This document shows, in pieces, positions 1 to 8,696 of a DNA stretch of 64,000 bases. The notes under the pieces were generated by a model, which worked only from the letters and a program-made list of their open reading frames with translations, was not told the DNA's origin and searched no databases. Positions within the stretch are counted from its first letter, which is position 1; every line of letters begins with the position of its first letter. The stretch is from an uncultured Lachnospiraceae bacterium (GTDB lineage Bacteria > Bacillota > Clostridia > Lachnospirales > Lachnospiraceae), in assembly GCA_946405625.1 (NCBI GenBank), contig CAMJHQ010000004.1, positions 1-64,000 on the forward strand, in the 5' to 3' direction. Both the position numbers and the translations under genes were made by a program.

Positions 1-55
1 GAATGCACATGCAGTTCAAATCGGAATGGTCATGCAGTTCGACCGGAATATGCAC
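1..55 (+). repeat. Degenerate direct repeats resembling an IS21-family terminus
   Basis: Two imperfect units, each starting gaat and carrying catgcagttc, are followed by a third truncated unit (gaatatgcac). They use the same framework (gaat...ccg, about 22 bases) as the repeats that follow the istB fragment at 331-397. IS21-family elements carry multiple terminal repeats of this kind, which the transposase binds. Here the repeats run directly into istB coding sequence near base 55, so this is a rearranged or nested end rather than an intact element. Confidence 0.5.
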
Positions 56-321
56 TCTTGTTAAAACTTAACGAATCAGAATCAAAAAATCTCTTTGAGT
101 TGATTCATAAACGTAGGAAGAAATCTTCAACCATTTTTTGTTCGCAATTCCGTGAGGAAGGATGGTACGAACGCCTTGGCGGTGATGATAATCCTCTTGC
201 AGATGCAATCATGGACCGTATAGTCTATGATGCATACAAAATCAACATAGAAAGCATTGATCCATCTAAAGATGTATCCATGCGTGAAGTCTATGGCTTA
301 GATCCAGCAAATGCGCAATAG
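55..321 (+). pseudogene. istB: IstB-like ATP-binding protein, 3' fragment (IS21 family)
   Basis: The reading frame encodes the C-terminal third of an IstB transposition helper ATPase. The diagnostic stretch STIFCSQF, then EGWYERLG, ADAIMDRIVYDAY and a final MREVYGL match the end of IstB. Full-length IstB is about 250 residues, whereas only about 88 remain here, so the Walker A and B motifs are missing. The TTG at 58 is only the first possible start codon after the break and has no ribosome site. Upstream, the frame leaves IstB-like sequence abruptly near base 55 and enters terminal-repeat-like DNA. Even if made, the product could not hydrolyse ATP. No istA is visible, but the window edge cuts off what lies to the left. 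Confidence 0.8.
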
Positions 322-330
322 CGCATAACA

Positions 331-397
331 TGGTGGCTCTGTTTGTCCGGAATGGTGGCTCTCGCCACACCGGACAGGCGGCTCCGCCGCACCGTAA
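331..397 (+). repeat. Three 22-23 base degenerate repeats, IS21 right end
   Basis: Tandem units lie at 331-352, 353-375 and 376-397. The first two begin tggtggctct and the third aggcggctcc, and they end ccggaa, ccggac and ccgtaa. They begin ten bases after the istB stop codon, as expected for the transposase-binding repeats at an IS21 terminus. The exact terminal base of the element cannot be fixed from this sequence. Confidence 0.6.
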
Positions 398-749
398 TAT
401 TCACGTTTTTTTACATCATTTGGCAAAGGATTTGGCAAAAAAACAGAATTTCGTTCTTTTTTAGAGGTTTGGGAATTTTTTCTAAAATCGCGGGAACCCG
501 CATAAAATAAGGGATAGTAAAAGAGCTCGTCGGGGTAGACGAGCTCTTTTGGAGAAGGTATTTTGTTACTTATGGGGTGTAGCAAAAAACTATATAATGT
601 ATTGGGGGTTACAAGTATATTATACATACCCCCGGAAAAAGATGTTCACAAAAAAAAATTTTTTTGCATAATCTTTTTGTAAATTTTAGCTAAACGTTTT
701 GCGGCCTTCTGTCATTTTATACATTTTTACCTTTAAATAAGGCATTTTC
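398..749. other. Intergenic stretch between IS remnant and ftsH
   Basis: Apart from the strong hairpin at 519-550, this 350-base AT-rich stretch holds no convincing gene. A 109-codon minus-strand frame (298-627) crosses the IS repeats and both arms of the hairpin and resembles no protein. A short inverted repeat, gcgggaacccgc, lies near 490. The A- and T-rich run at 650-670 could help end ftsH transcription. Confidence 0.5.
519..550. terminator. Bidirectional hairpin terminator, perfect 13-bp stem
   Basis: The arm aaaagagctcgtc (519-531) pairs perfectly with gacgagctctttt (538-550) around a six-base loop. Both strands end in a short T-run, so it could stop transcripts from the IS remnant (plus) or read-through from ftsH (minus). 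No gene sits directly against it on either side. Confidence 0.65.
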
Positions 750-2597
750 CTATGTAAAAAGTGCATCAAACTCGGCACCCGTAATCTTTTCTTTCTCAAG
801 AAGCAGCTCTGCAGATTTGTGGAGAATGTCAAGTTTCGATTCAATAACCGCTCTTGCTTCCTTGTAACAGCTGTCTACGATGCGCTTAACTTCTTCGTCA
901 ATCACGCTTGCTGTCTGTGCTCCGTAAGGCTTTTCATGACCGAGTTCTCTACCAAGGAATACTTCATCACTGTCACCGGCCTCATAATTTATAAGACCCA
1001 GCTTTTCAGAGAAACCGTATTTCATGATCATCTCTCTGGCAAGCTTTGATGCCTGCTTGATATCCTGTGATGCTCCTGTTGTTATATCATCGAAAATTAT
1101 TTCCTCGGCTATTCTGCCTCCGAAAAACACCATAATGTTCTGAAGCATCTTCTTCTTGGTATTAAACTGATTATCATTTTCCGAAATTGGCATTGTATAA
1201 CCTGCAGCACCGACTCCGGTAGGAATGATTGAAACAGTATAAACCGGATCCATCTCGCTTAACTCATGAAGCAGGATCGCATGTCCCGACTCATGATATG
1301 CCGTAATCTTCTTATCTCTCTCAGAAACGATTCTTGATCTTTTCTCTGTTCCCATTCCGACCTTGATAAATGAATCATCCACTTCTTCTTTTCCGATAAA
1401 CTTCTTATCCTTCTTTGCAGACAGAATAGCAGCTTCATTCATAAGGTTCTCAAGATCAGCTCCGGAAAATCCTGCAGTCGTTCTGGCTATTTCATGCAGA
1501 TCCACCTCATCACTTAACGGCTTCTTTCTGACATGAATTTTCAGAATCTCTTCACGGCCCTTTATATCAGGAAGACCTACCGCAACCTTACGGTCAAATC
1601 TACCCGGACGCATAATTGCAGGATCCAATATATCAACACGGTTTGTTGCAGCCATTACGATAATTCCTTCATTATCTGAGAAACCATCCATTTCAACCAG
1701 AAGCTGATTGAGTGTCTGCTCTCTCTCATCATGTCCACCACCAAGACCTGTACCACGACGTCTTGCAACCGCATCAATCTCATCTATAAATACAATACAT
1801 GGTGCACTTCTTTTAGCATCTGCAAAAAGATCTCTGACTCTCGAAGCACCGACACCGACAAACATTTCTACGAAATCAGAACCTGATATCGAGAAAAACG
1901 GAACTCCTGCTTCACCCGAAACAGCTTTAGCCAGAAGTGTTTTACCTGTTCCCGGAGAGCCTACAAGGATAATACCCTTAGGAATTCTGGCCCCCATTTT
2001 AGTATACTTATCGGGATCTTTAAGAAAATCTACGACCTCTGAAAGTTCTTCCTTCTCTTCCTCAAGTCCTGCAACATCAGCAAATGTTAATCCTGTTTCT
2101 TCATCCTTCTTAGCTCTACTCTTTCCAAAATTAAGAAGCTGTGAATGACCACCACCCGATGAAGCTCCTCCGATCAACATAGGAACAAGCATTATAAACA
2201 TGAGTGTTGCAAAAAGATAAGGCAGAAGTTTCTCGAAGAAAGTCTGTCTCTTTACATCATAGAGTTCATATGGAACTTCTCCGTCATCATCAAGTATCTT
2301 CTGTGTATCCTTAACATCAGAAGTATAATACTTAATCGCATTATCTCCCTGAAAAACAACCATTACCGTTCCTGTCGGAACCTCATGATTCGGATAAATG
2401 CCCACTTGAACAATCTCATGGTTTTTCAGACTGGTTTTCAGATCCTCATTTGTATATCCCGGAGTCTCCTTACCCAATCTTCCTGACAGTGCATAGAATA
2501 TAGCTACACCTACCAGAAGGAGGATGAGATATAATCCCGGCACCGTTCTTACTCTCTTTTCCAAATTAAATATTTCCTCTCTACTACTATATTTCAA
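750..2597 (-). CDS. ftsH: ATP-dependent zinc metalloprotease FtsH
   Basis: This membrane-bound AAA+ protease (615 residues) degrades misfolded and regulatory membrane and cytoplasmic proteins. Two N-terminal membrane segments (about 20-37 and 123-144) flank an extracytoplasmic region of some 85 residues. The AAA module has Walker A GSPGTGKT (213-220), Walker B IVFIDEID (268-275) and the second region of homology ending RPGRFDR (330-336). The zinc site HESGH is at 435-439, followed by the conserved [11 protein letters not shown] region that supplies the third ligand. Walker A has serine where GPPGTGKT is usual, a mild substitution. It lies last in the divIC-tilS-hpt-ftsH order, 43 bases after hpt, with no terminator between them, so it is probably co-transcribed. 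Length and motifs are normal and the protein should be active. Confidence 0.97.
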   Translation of the reverse strand: MKYSSREEIFNLEKRVRTVPGLYLILLLVGVAIFYALSGRLGKETPGYTNEDLKTSLKNHEIVQVGIYPNHEVPTGTVMVVFQGDNAIKYYTSDVKDTQKILDDDGEVPYELYDVKRQTFFEKLLPYLFATLMFIMLVPMLIGGASSGGGHSQLLNFGKSRAKKDEETGLTFADVAGLEEEKEELSEVVDFLKDPDKYTKMGARIPKGIILVGSPGTGKTLLAKAVSGEAGVPFFSISGSDFVEMFVGVGASRVRDLFADAKRSAPCIVFIDEIDAVARRRGTGLGGGHDEREQTLNQLLVEMDGFSDNEGIIVMAATNRVDILDPAIMRPGRFDRKVAVGLPDIKGREEILKIHVRKKPLSDEVDLHEIARTTAGFSGADLENLMNEAAILSAKKDKKFIGKEEVDDSFIKVGMGTEKRSRIVSERDKKITAYHESGHAILLHELSEMDPVYTVSIIPTGVGAAGYTMPISENDNQFNTKKKMLQNIMVFFGGRIAEEIIFDDITTGASQDIKQASKLAREMIMKYGFSEKLGLINYEAGDSDEVFLGRELGHEKPYGAQTASVIDEEVKRIVDSCYKEARAVIESKLDILHKSAELLLEKEKITGAEFDALFT

Positions 2598-2640
2598 TTA
2601 TTTAATCGATATCCTAAATAAGATTTCGATATATATTAAT

Positions 2641-3159
2641 CTACTCAATCACACCGATATACGGAAGATTTCTGTATTTCTGAGCATAATCGAGTCCATA
2701 ACCAACAACAAATTTATCCGGAACAACAAAACCTGTCATATCCAGTTCTACCGGAACAACTCTTCTTTCCGGTTTATCAAGTAACGTGATAACCTTAAGA
2801 GATGCCGGCTTCCTTCCTTCAAGCATTCCGATCACATAATGGAGCGTTCTGCCTGAATCCAGGATATCTTCAATTACTATGCAATGCTTTCCTTCGATAG
2901 ACTCATCAAGATCCTTCGAGAATTTAACAATGCCCGAAGATTGTGTTCCATCACCATAACTTGATGTACATATAAAGTCCATTGTTGTCGGACATGTAAG
3001 CCTCTTTGCAAGCTCACACATAAAGAAAACACTACCCTTCAGAATACAGATCAGATGGACTCCATTCTCCTTATACTCTTCGGATATAACATCAGCCATC
3101 TCCTGTATTCTTGCTTCAACCTTTTCCTGACTGATTAAAACGCTTATATTATCATTCAT
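2641..3159 (-). CDS. hpt: Hypoxanthine phosphoribosyltransferase
   Basis: The 172-residue enzyme transfers phosphoribose from PRPP to hypoxanthine or guanine in purine salvage. The PRPP-binding loop IVIEDILDSGRT (about 94-105) carries the paired acidic residues and the GRT turn. An N-terminal LICILKGSVFF segment matches the family's PPi-binding loop. Its start codon lies eight bases inside the tilS reading frame, so translation is probably coupled. The tilS-hpt-ftsH order is the standard Firmicute arrangement, which supports the name over a paralogous phosphoribosyltransferase. Confidence 0.95.
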   Translation of the reverse strand: MNDNISVLISQEKVEARIQEMADVISEEYKENGVHLICILKGSVFFMCELAKRLTCPTTMDFICTSSYGDGTQSSGIVKFSKDLDESIEGKHCIVIEDILDSGRTLHYVIGMLEGRKPASLKVITLLDKPERRVVPVELDMTGFVVPDKFVVGYGLDYAQKYRNLPYIGVIE

Positions 3160-4549
3160 CCGGATTTCCTCCTTCTAAAATGTATTGCATCCTAAGTCCT
3201 CTGCTGCTGTCAGGTGTAAGCTTATACTTCTCGCTGAGCCTAAGTCCCGGCAGCCATACTACATCGCTGTCATCTGCCACAACCGGATAGCTGTCCCTCA
3301 ACAATCTGTCAACCTTCATATCAGTAAAAAGCTTACTCAGCTTTTTTCTTCCACCACTTGAATTGATTACGATCGTGTCAGTATCGTTCGGTTTTCTGAT
3401 ACGCAACGTGCCTATTATTTTATCACAATCAATTATTTCCGTATACATATTTTTATAAAATACAGAAAAATCAAGGTCGTCCACTATGTCCGTTACAAAC
3501 CTTCCTTCGATACCGTATTCCATTCCCGCCGCAAATGTACCGTTCCCCGAAAGAAGCCCTATAAATAAAGTGTCATTATGCTTCTCGGCAGACATTTCAT
3601 ACGGAAGTGAAACGCTTCTTCCGCTTGAGCCTTCTGCGATATCAATTACAGCTTCTATATGTTTCCTCGTAATATCCTTTCTACGCCCCGCTATCATTGC
3701 CATAGCAGCAAGTACAGCCTCGCTTCTTTCAGTCTTTCCGAGCTGTATCAGTCTCGTCGCAGGAATCCTGATCAATTTATTTTCTCCGCTTTCCCCTTTC
3801 CTGATCTCACATGATTCAAGAAAAGCAGCCGCCCTTTCATCAATTCCATCATAAATGTCGGAAGCATCCATGGCCATATCAAATATATGATCGACAGCAC
3901 CCGCATTTAGTTCCTTTAGTGCAGGTATTATCACATGTCTTATACGATTTCTGGAATAATCATCTCCGAGATTTGTCGAATCGGTACAGAAGTTCTCTCC
4001 CTTCTCCGCAAGGTATTCCTCGATCTCTTTCCTTCCCGCGAATAGGATTGGCCTTATAATATCGTCTCTCACAGGCCTGATTCCCGTAAGTCCTTTCAGT
4101 GATGAGCCTCTTGCCATATTAAAAATAACTGTTTCTGCAAGATCATCCCTGTTATGAGCAACAGCAATCCTGACTCTTTTAAATTCCTTTTTGGCGTCAT
4201 CGGCAGCTTCCTCAAAAAGCTGATATCTGATCTTTCTTCCTGCTTCTTCGGAAGATAGTCCTTCTTCTGCAGCAATTTCCGGTACATTTCTCCTAAAGCT
4301 CTTAAGCGGCACACTTATCCTGTCACAGAGTTCTGCAACAAAGGCTTCATCCCTATCAGCTTCAGCACCGCGGATCATATGATTTAAATGTACGGCTCTC
4401 ACGGAAAAACCCATTGATTCCGAAAGCTCATGAAGTATTAGCAGCATACATACGGAATCGGCTCCTCCCGAAACGCCTGCAATAACACAGTCACCGGACT
4501 GAAGCATATTATATTTCCTTATGAACTTTTCAACATCATCTGCTTTCAT
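3152..4549 (-). CDS. tilS: tRNA(Ile)-lysidine synthase
   Basis: TilS modifies the wobble cytidine of the tRNA(Ile) CAU anticodon to lysidine, changing both amino-acid identity and codon reading. The P-loop motif SGGADS is at about residues 27-32 in an N-terminal PP-loop ATPase domain. It is followed by the HLNHMIRG and HNRDDLAET motifs that shape the active site. The C-terminal region ending in DSSRGLRMQYILEG corresponds to the TilS substrate-binding domain. The 465-residue length is usual. It overlaps hpt by eight bases and follows divIC by 74 bases. The gene is expected to be essential, since no other enzyme makes lysidine. Confidence 0.95.
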   Translation of the reverse strand: MKADDVEKFIRKYNMLQSGDCVIAGVSGGADSVCMLLILHELSESMGFSVRAVHLNHMIRGAEADRDEAFVAELCDRISVPLKSFRRNVPEIAAEEGLSSEEAGRKIRYQLFEEAADDAKKEFKRVRIAVAHNRDDLAETVIFNMARGSSLKGLTGIRPVRDDIIRPILFAGRKEIEEYLAEKGENFCTDSTNLGDDYSRNRIRHVIIPALKELNAGAVDHIFDMAMDASDIYDGIDERAAAFLESCEIRKGESGENKLIRIPATRLIQLGKTERSEAVLAAMAMIAGRRKDITRKHIEAVIDIAEGSSGRSVSLPYEMSAEKHNDTLFIGLLSGNGTFAAGMEYGIEGRFVTDIVDDLDFSVFYKNMYTEIIDCDKIIGTLRIRKPNDTDTIVINSSGGRKKLSKLFTDMKVDRLLRDSYPVVADDSDVVWLPGLRLSEKYKLTPDSSRGLRMQYILEGGNPDE

Positions 4550-4623
4550 AATTCCCTTACCGGCTCAATTCTCATAAACTATCTATAATCCAAAAAGGGT
4601 AGAAGACCAAATCTCCTACCCTC

Positions 4624-4938
4624 TTAATCGTCGCTTTCTTTAGGTTTGATAACAATCTCATCCGGATATACAAGGCCGAGCTTGTTCTTAGCTTCATCCT
4701 CTATATAATCCTTCGTCTGCATATATAGTTCCTTTTCCTTCAGCTGCTCGGATTTGATATTCGCCTCCTGAAGCTGAACTTCAAGATTTGCCTTAACAAC
4801 CTTCAGCTCCTTGGACCTTTTATAAAGCCCGATACTGCGAACTGTGCATGCAACAACCACCATGACCATCACGAGCATGGCAAGAAACAGGACGAATCCG
4901 GATTGTTTTCTTTTTCTTCTAACGACTCTTTTGCTCAT
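4624..4938 (-). CDS. divIC: DivIC/FtsB-family septum protein
   Basis: This small bitopic membrane protein (104 residues) has a basic N-terminus (KRVVRRKRKQ), one transmembrane helix (about 14-38) and a coiled coil rich in Leu, Glu and Lys (about 43-75). A short C-terminal segment ending KNKLGLVYPDEIVI is typical of the FtsB/DivIC family. These proteins form a complex with FtsL and DivIB (FtsQ) at the division septum. In Bacillus the gene lies between yabQ and spoIIE; here it sits directly between rqcP and tilS. Sequence identity in this family is low, so the name rests on architecture plus position. Confidence 0.85.
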   Translation of the reverse strand: MSKRVVRRKRKQSGFVLFLAMLVMVMVVVACTVRSIGLYKRSKELKVVKANLEVQLQEANIKSEQLKEKELYMQTKDYIEDEAKNKLGLVYPDEIVIKPKESDD

Positions 4939-5037
4939 TCTATCCGACCTTTGTTTACATAAAGATACACTTTATAATTTTATAGTATATCAGCTTATAT
5001 TTCAAGGTAAAATTTACAAACAGTATTGCCGACAGGA

Positions 5038-5283
5038 TCAGCCGGTGATCACTTCATACATTTCCGCTGCATCATCCTTCTTAACAGTTTCCGCAACCCT
5101 TGTTACTCTTACCTTATCTGTCTTGTTACCAAACGCGATCTCAATCTCATCTCCGACCTTAACGTCATACGATGCCCTTGCAACCTTCCCATTCACAGAT
5201 ACTCTTCCGGCATCACATGCATCGTTGGCAACCGTACGTCTCTTGATCAGTCGGGATACCTTTAAATACTTATCCAGTCTCAT
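5038..5283 (-). CDS. rqcP: S4-domain RNA-binding protein RqcP/YabO (Hsp15-like)
   Basis: The 81-residue protein is essentially a single S4 RNA-binding domain, with the signature MRLDKYLKVSRLIKRRT, GRVSVNG and VKVGDEIEI. In Firmicutes the yabO product (RqcP) binds stalled 50S subunits and supports C-terminal alanine tailing by RqcH in ribosome quality control. Position next to divIC and tilS matches yabO. The start codon lies just after a hairpin and T-run that terminates hup transcription, so expression depends on read-through or on a promoter not seen here. Confidence 0.88.
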   Translation of the reverse strand: MRLDKYLKVSRLIKRRTVANDACDAGRVSVNGKVARASYDVKVGDEIEIAFGNKTDKVRVTRVAETVKKDDAAEMYEVITG

Positions 5284-5300
5284 TTCGTCTCCTTATAGTC

Positions 5301-5331
5301 AAAAAAACCGCGGTCCGTTCAGGACCGCGGC
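5301..5331 (-). terminator. Rho-independent terminator after hup
   Basis: On the minus strand, a nine-base perfect stem (ccgcggtcc with its complement, 5308-5316 and 5322-5330) has a five-base loop and is followed by seven T residues. It lies between the hup stop and the rqcP start. It should make most hup messages monocistronic while letting limited read-through reach rqcP-divIC-tilS-hpt-ftsH. Confidence 0.85.
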
Positions 5332-5344
5332 AAGAATGAATCAA

Positions 5345-5617
5345 TTAGTTCATTGCATCCTTAAGAGCCTTACCAGCCTTAAACTTTGGTGAATAAGAAG
5401 CAGCAATCTTGATCTTCTGCTTTGTTGCAGGATTGATACCTTCTCTAGCTTCTCTCTTTGTCTTCTCAAATGTACCGAATCCAACAAGTGAAACCTTATC
5501 ACCCTTCTTCATAGCTTCAGTTACAGTCTCAACGAAAGCCTTAAGAGCCTTCTCTGAATCAACCTTTGAAAGGCCTGCCTTTTCTGCTATAGCTGCAACT
5601 AACTCTGTCTTGTTCAT
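5345..5617 (-). CDS. hup: HU-family DNA-binding protein
   Basis: This 90-residue nucleoid protein binds and bends DNA as a dimer. It begins MNKTELVAAIAEKAG, and contains the family signature VGFGTFEKTKREAREGINP and the DNA-contacting arm ending AASYSPKFKAGKALKDAMN. The length is exactly that of HU. It has its own near-consensus promoter just upstream and a strong terminator just downstream, in keeping with high expression. It is usual for hup to stand directly before yabO in Firmicutes. Confidence 0.96.
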   Translation of the reverse strand: MNKTELVAAIAEKAGLSKVDSEKALKAFVETVTEAMKKGDKVSLVGFGTFEKTKREAREGINPATKQKIKIAASYSPKFKAGKALKDAMN

Positions 5618-5656
5618 TACTAATGTCCTCCTGAAATAATTTTAAGTTTCTTTCCC

Positions 5657-5684
5657 ATTATAAACTGTTTCAGTCTTTTGTCAA
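5657..5684 (-). promoter_or_regulatory. Promoter of hup
   Basis: On the minus strand, a consensus -35 box TTGACA (5684-5679) and a consensus -10 box TATAAT (5662-5657) are 16 bases apart, about 40 bases before the hup start codon. Both hexamers are perfect, which fits a strongly expressed housekeeping gene. Confidence 0.85.
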
Positions 5685-5745
5685 GCCGTACTCCAGTTTG
5701 GTTAACATAATTCAGCGATATGTAGTCCTGAAAACATACTGTTTT

Positions 5746-6621
5746 TTACAGGAACTCAATATCATATGAAGCTTCAAATGTCTCGCCCGGTGCAAGACTG
5801 TTATCATAATCACGTTCTGCTATAGTTCCGTTAAAGTCCGTTTTATCGGCTCTTCCGTACCAAGGTTCGATACAGATAAACGGTGCTCCCTTTCCTGCAG
5901 GTGACCAAAGTCCAAAAAGAGGTGCATCAAATGATACTGAAAGATATACCATCTTGTCAGGTTTACATAATTCAATCCTCTTAACGCCCTGATTTTCAAA
6001 AATAAGTGCATCTCTGTCAAACAAGTGTTCATCAATCTTTAGCATTCCATCTTCCGTAATCAGCTCATTATCCTCTGATGCTACAAGACCATCCTTAAGA
6101 AGTGAATACTTAAGCGGCTTATCTGTATCAAATGCGATATAATAATCACTCTGCTTTGTCTTCTTATCTATCGGACACATAAAAGCAGGATGTCCGCCAA
6201 TCTGGAAATGTATGTCTCTTTTATCTGTATTGATAACCTTCCAGCTGCATTTCAGCTTATAACCCTCAAGCAGATATGAAACCTCCAAAGCAAACTTATA
6301 AGGATAAAGTTCCTTTGTAAAAGAATTCGATTCAAGTCTGAAAAGAATTGACTTATTATTCTGCTTCACAAACTTGAAATCCATATCTCTCGCAAATCCA
6401 TGCTGTGACATAGTATATTCCTTGCCTTCAGCTCTGAGAGTCTTATCCTTCAGGCTTCCTACAATAGGAAAAAGTACCGGTGCAGTCCTGTTCCAGAATG
6501 TACTGTCTGCAGCATGCATATATTCGATTCCCTTTTCCTTACTGAGAACACGGGATACCTCGGCTCCCTTAAGATTGATTGTTACTCTGAGATTCATATT
6601 CTCGAGATAAAAAACTTCCAT
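5746..6621 (-). CDS. Aldose 1-epimerase family protein
   Basis: The 291-residue protein belongs to the galactose mutarotase-like superfamily, in the group close to LacX and YihR. These proteins interconvert alpha and beta anomers of aldoses or bind sugar phosphates. The motif QHGFARD (about residues 73-79) and the sequence GGHPAFMCP (about 142-150) give the two histidines usual for the active site. An acidic residue in ICIEPWYG supplies the catalytic base. The gene follows proA by 45 bases on the same strand. True substrate is not predictable, because members of this branch are often misannotated as GalM. Confidence 0.85.
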   Translation of the reverse strand: MEVFYLENMNLRVTINLKGAEVSRVLSKEKGIEYMHAADSTFWNRTAPVLFPIVGSLKDKTLRAEGKEYTMSQHGFARDMDFKFVKQNNKSILFRLESNSFTKELYPYKFALEVSYLLEGYKLKCSWKVINTDKRDIHFQIGGHPAFMCPIDKKTKQSDYYIAFDTDKPLKYSLLKDGLVASEDNELITEDGMLKIDEHLFDRDALIFENQGVKRIELCKPDKMVYLSVSFDAPLFGLWSPAGKGAPFICIEPWYGRADKTDFNGTIAERDYDNSLAPGETFEASYDIEFL

Positions 6622-6666
6622 CGATGTCTGTCTCCTTAAAAAGTATTCCTGTATTAATTCACCGGA

Positions 6667-7974
6667 TTATAAATCCTTAAAATGAAATTCCTTTGTTCCG
6701 TCAGCATAATCCTTTACGATATGCCCTTCTCCGTACAGCTTGTATTTGTACGTAACAAGGCCTTCAAGCCCCACAGGGCCTCTTGCATGAAGCTTACTTG
6801 TACTGATACCGACTTCAGCACCGAATCCGTAGCGGAAACCGTCTGCAAATCTTGTTGAACAATTCCTGTAAACACCGGCAGAATCCACAAGCTGCATGAA
6901 TCTGTCTGCAGTCTCATCATCCTCTGTGATTATACAATCTGTATGATGTGAACCAAAACGATTTATGTGATCTATTGCTTCATCCACTCCGGATACAAGC
7001 TTTGCGGATACTATAAATTCAAGGTATTCCTTAAATTCACTTTCATCAATCTCTGAGTATTTAACAGAACTCTCATCAGGCTTTCCTGACTCAAAGAGAA
7101 TTCCGGTAACCTCCTTAGTTCCTCTCACCTCAACACCGGCTTCCTTTAAAGCCGAAGCAAGCTTAGGAAGAAATTCCTTGGCGATGTCTCTGTTGATAAG
7201 CAGCGTTTCTACTGCATTACATACAGCAGCATACTGAGTTTTGGCATCAACTATAATAGGGATAGCCTTATCAAAATCAGCTGCCTTATCCACATAGATA
7301 TGGCATATACCGTCGGCATGTCCCATTACAGGTATCTTCGTATTGTTCATTATATACTGAACAAACTGATTTGATCCTCTTGGGATCAGAAGATCTACCA
7401 GTCCGTAGCACTCAAGAAGTTCATCAATCTCACTATGGGTCTCGGCAAGCAGCATAGCTCCCTCCGGGAATCCGACAGATATAATTGCATCATAGATCAG
7501 TCCGAACAATATCCTGTTCGTGTTAGTAGTTTCCTTTCCACCCTTCAATATCGCACAATTTCCTGTCTTTATACAAAGAGAAGATATCTGGACCAGCGCA
7601 TCAGGGCGGGCTTCAAAGATAACTCCGATAACCCCGATAGGACAGGTAACTCTGTTCAGAAGAAGTCCTTCATCAAGTTCTCTTTCAAGAGTTTTCTTTC
7701 CGAGCGGATCCGGAAGCGTAACAAGCTGCTGTATTCCCTTAACAACATCCTTCAGCTTATCCTCATTGAATTTGAGTCTCTTAAATGTAGCCTGTGCAAT
7801 TCCCGCTTTCTCAGCCGCTTCAAGATCCTTCTTATTTTCCGTAAAGATTGCTTCCTTATTCTCCTGAAGCACTTCCGCAACCTTAAGGAGCGCCTCGTTT
7901 CTCTTTTCAACGCTCATAGCTGCCACATATGGCGATACGAGCTTCATTTTACTAACATCTTCTCTGATACTCAA
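6667..7974 (-). CDS. proA: Glutamate-5-semialdehyde dehydrogenase
   Basis: ProA reduces gamma-glutamyl phosphate to glutamate-5-semialdehyde with NADPH, the second step of proline synthesis. The 435-residue length is typical. The catalytic cysteine lies in AAVCNAVETLL, with nucleotide-binding stretches PIGVIGVIFEARPD and ILKGGKETTNTN, and a C-terminal HARGPVGLEGL motif shared by all ProA proteins. Glutamate kinase (proB), usually next to it, is not in this window. The gene is followed closely by the aldose-epimerase-like gene and preceded by the DUF2798-like gene on the same strand. Confidence 0.96.
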   Translation of the reverse strand: MSIREDVSKMKLVSPYVAAMSVEKRNEALLKVAEVLQENKEAIFTENKKDLEAAEKAGIAQATFKRLKFNEDKLKDVVKGIQQLVTLPDPLGKKTLERELDEGLLLNRVTCPIGVIGVIFEARPDALVQISSLCIKTGNCAILKGGKETTNTNRILFGLIYDAIISVGFPEGAMLLAETHSEIDELLECYGLVDLLIPRGSNQFVQYIMNNTKIPVMGHADGICHIYVDKAADFDKAIPIIVDAKTQYAAVCNAVETLLINRDIAKEFLPKLASALKEAGVEVRGTKEVTGILFESGKPDESSVKYSEIDESEFKEYLEFIVSAKLVSGVDEAIDHINRFGSHHTDCIITEDDETADRFMQLVDSAGVYRNCSTRFADGFRYGFGAEVGISTSKLHARGPVGLEGLVTYKYKLYGEGHIVKDYADGTKEFHFKDL

Positions 7975-8058
7975 TTTTAATTCTCCTTAAATCCATCCTT
8001 CCGGCAGAACATCTTATCCCACCGGAATGCTTTATTATTTCAGATTCACATTACTATT

Positions 8059-8667
8059 TTAGCCTTCCATACCACCATTTCCGTTTGGGCCTCCCGGACC
8101 TTTGTTACCATCCGGTCCTCCCGGACCACCGGGACCTGCGTTACCATTCGGTCCTCCCAGACCTACAGCCTTTACAACTATCGGTGATATGATCACGGCC
8201 AGCACGTAACTAACAATAATCGAAATCGGCAAAAGTTTCAACCAATTTGTTATCCACATCAGAAAAAGAGGTGGCTTATCGGGAATCATCATGTGCTTAT
8301 AGCTTGATGCAATTCCAATAAAACTACATATAGAACTTACCAGAATTGCATTTATAACTGCAAATGGAATACTGTTCAATAAAGTATATTTGAATGAAGG
8401 TGGTCTTACACCCGCTTTCGAAGTAAGTGCCCGGCCAATTTTCCCCATCGGAATGATTAATGCAACTATAACTCCTACAACTACAGATTCCAAAATACCT
8501 ATAAGATATGCAGCCGGTGCAGGCGGCATAGATTCAAGCGCCTTCGGGTCTGCATGACCTCTGGTAATAAATGTAAAAAGAATTCCCATTGCAAGGGACA
8601 TGATAATGGCCATAATCAGATTGACCTGTTTTTCCTTTTTCTTCATATTATAACCCGCACCTTTCAC
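8059..8667 (-). CDS. DUF2798-like membrane protein with Gly/Pro/Asn-rich tail
   Basis: This 202-residue membrane protein of unknown function has about four hydrophobic helices. The first half (MAIIMSLAMGILFTFITRG and following) resembles DUF2798 proteins, in which two copies of a short helix pair occur. The last 35 residues are quite different: a collagen-like run of GPGGPGGPDGN-type triplets that would be flexible and exposed. I chose the GTG start at 8667 because AGGAG lies nine bases upstream. An ATG eight codons further in (MKKKEKQ) has a poorer site. It lies downstream of the rubrerythrin terminator and 84 bases before proA. Confidence 0.7.
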   Translation of the reverse strand: MKGAGYNMKKKEKQVNLIMAIIMSLAMGILFTFITRGHADPKALESMPPAPAAYLIGILESVVVGVIVALIIPMGKIGRALTSKAGVRPPSFKYTLLNSIPFAVINAILVSSICSFIGIASSYKHMMIPDKPPLFLMWITNWLKLLPISIIVSYVLAVIISPIVVKAVGLGGPNGNAGPGGPGGPDGNKGPGGPNGNGGMEG

Positions 8668-8696
8668 TTCATCATTCTCCTATGAATCATTGGAGA

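Noticed and set aside
298-627. 109-codon minus-strand open frame next to the IS21 remnant
   Set aside because: It crosses the IS terminal repeats and both arms of the 13-bp terminator hairpin, has no ribosome site and resembles no protein.
1708-2148. 146-codon plus-strand open frame
   Set aside because: It lies wholly antisense to the conserved AAA domain of ftsH and its Ser/Pro-rich product is a typical shadow of a codon-biased gene.
8059-8190. True collagen-like structural protein
   Set aside because: The Gly-Pro-rich run is confined to about 35 residues at the end of a membrane protein and is not a continuous Gly-X-Y repeat.
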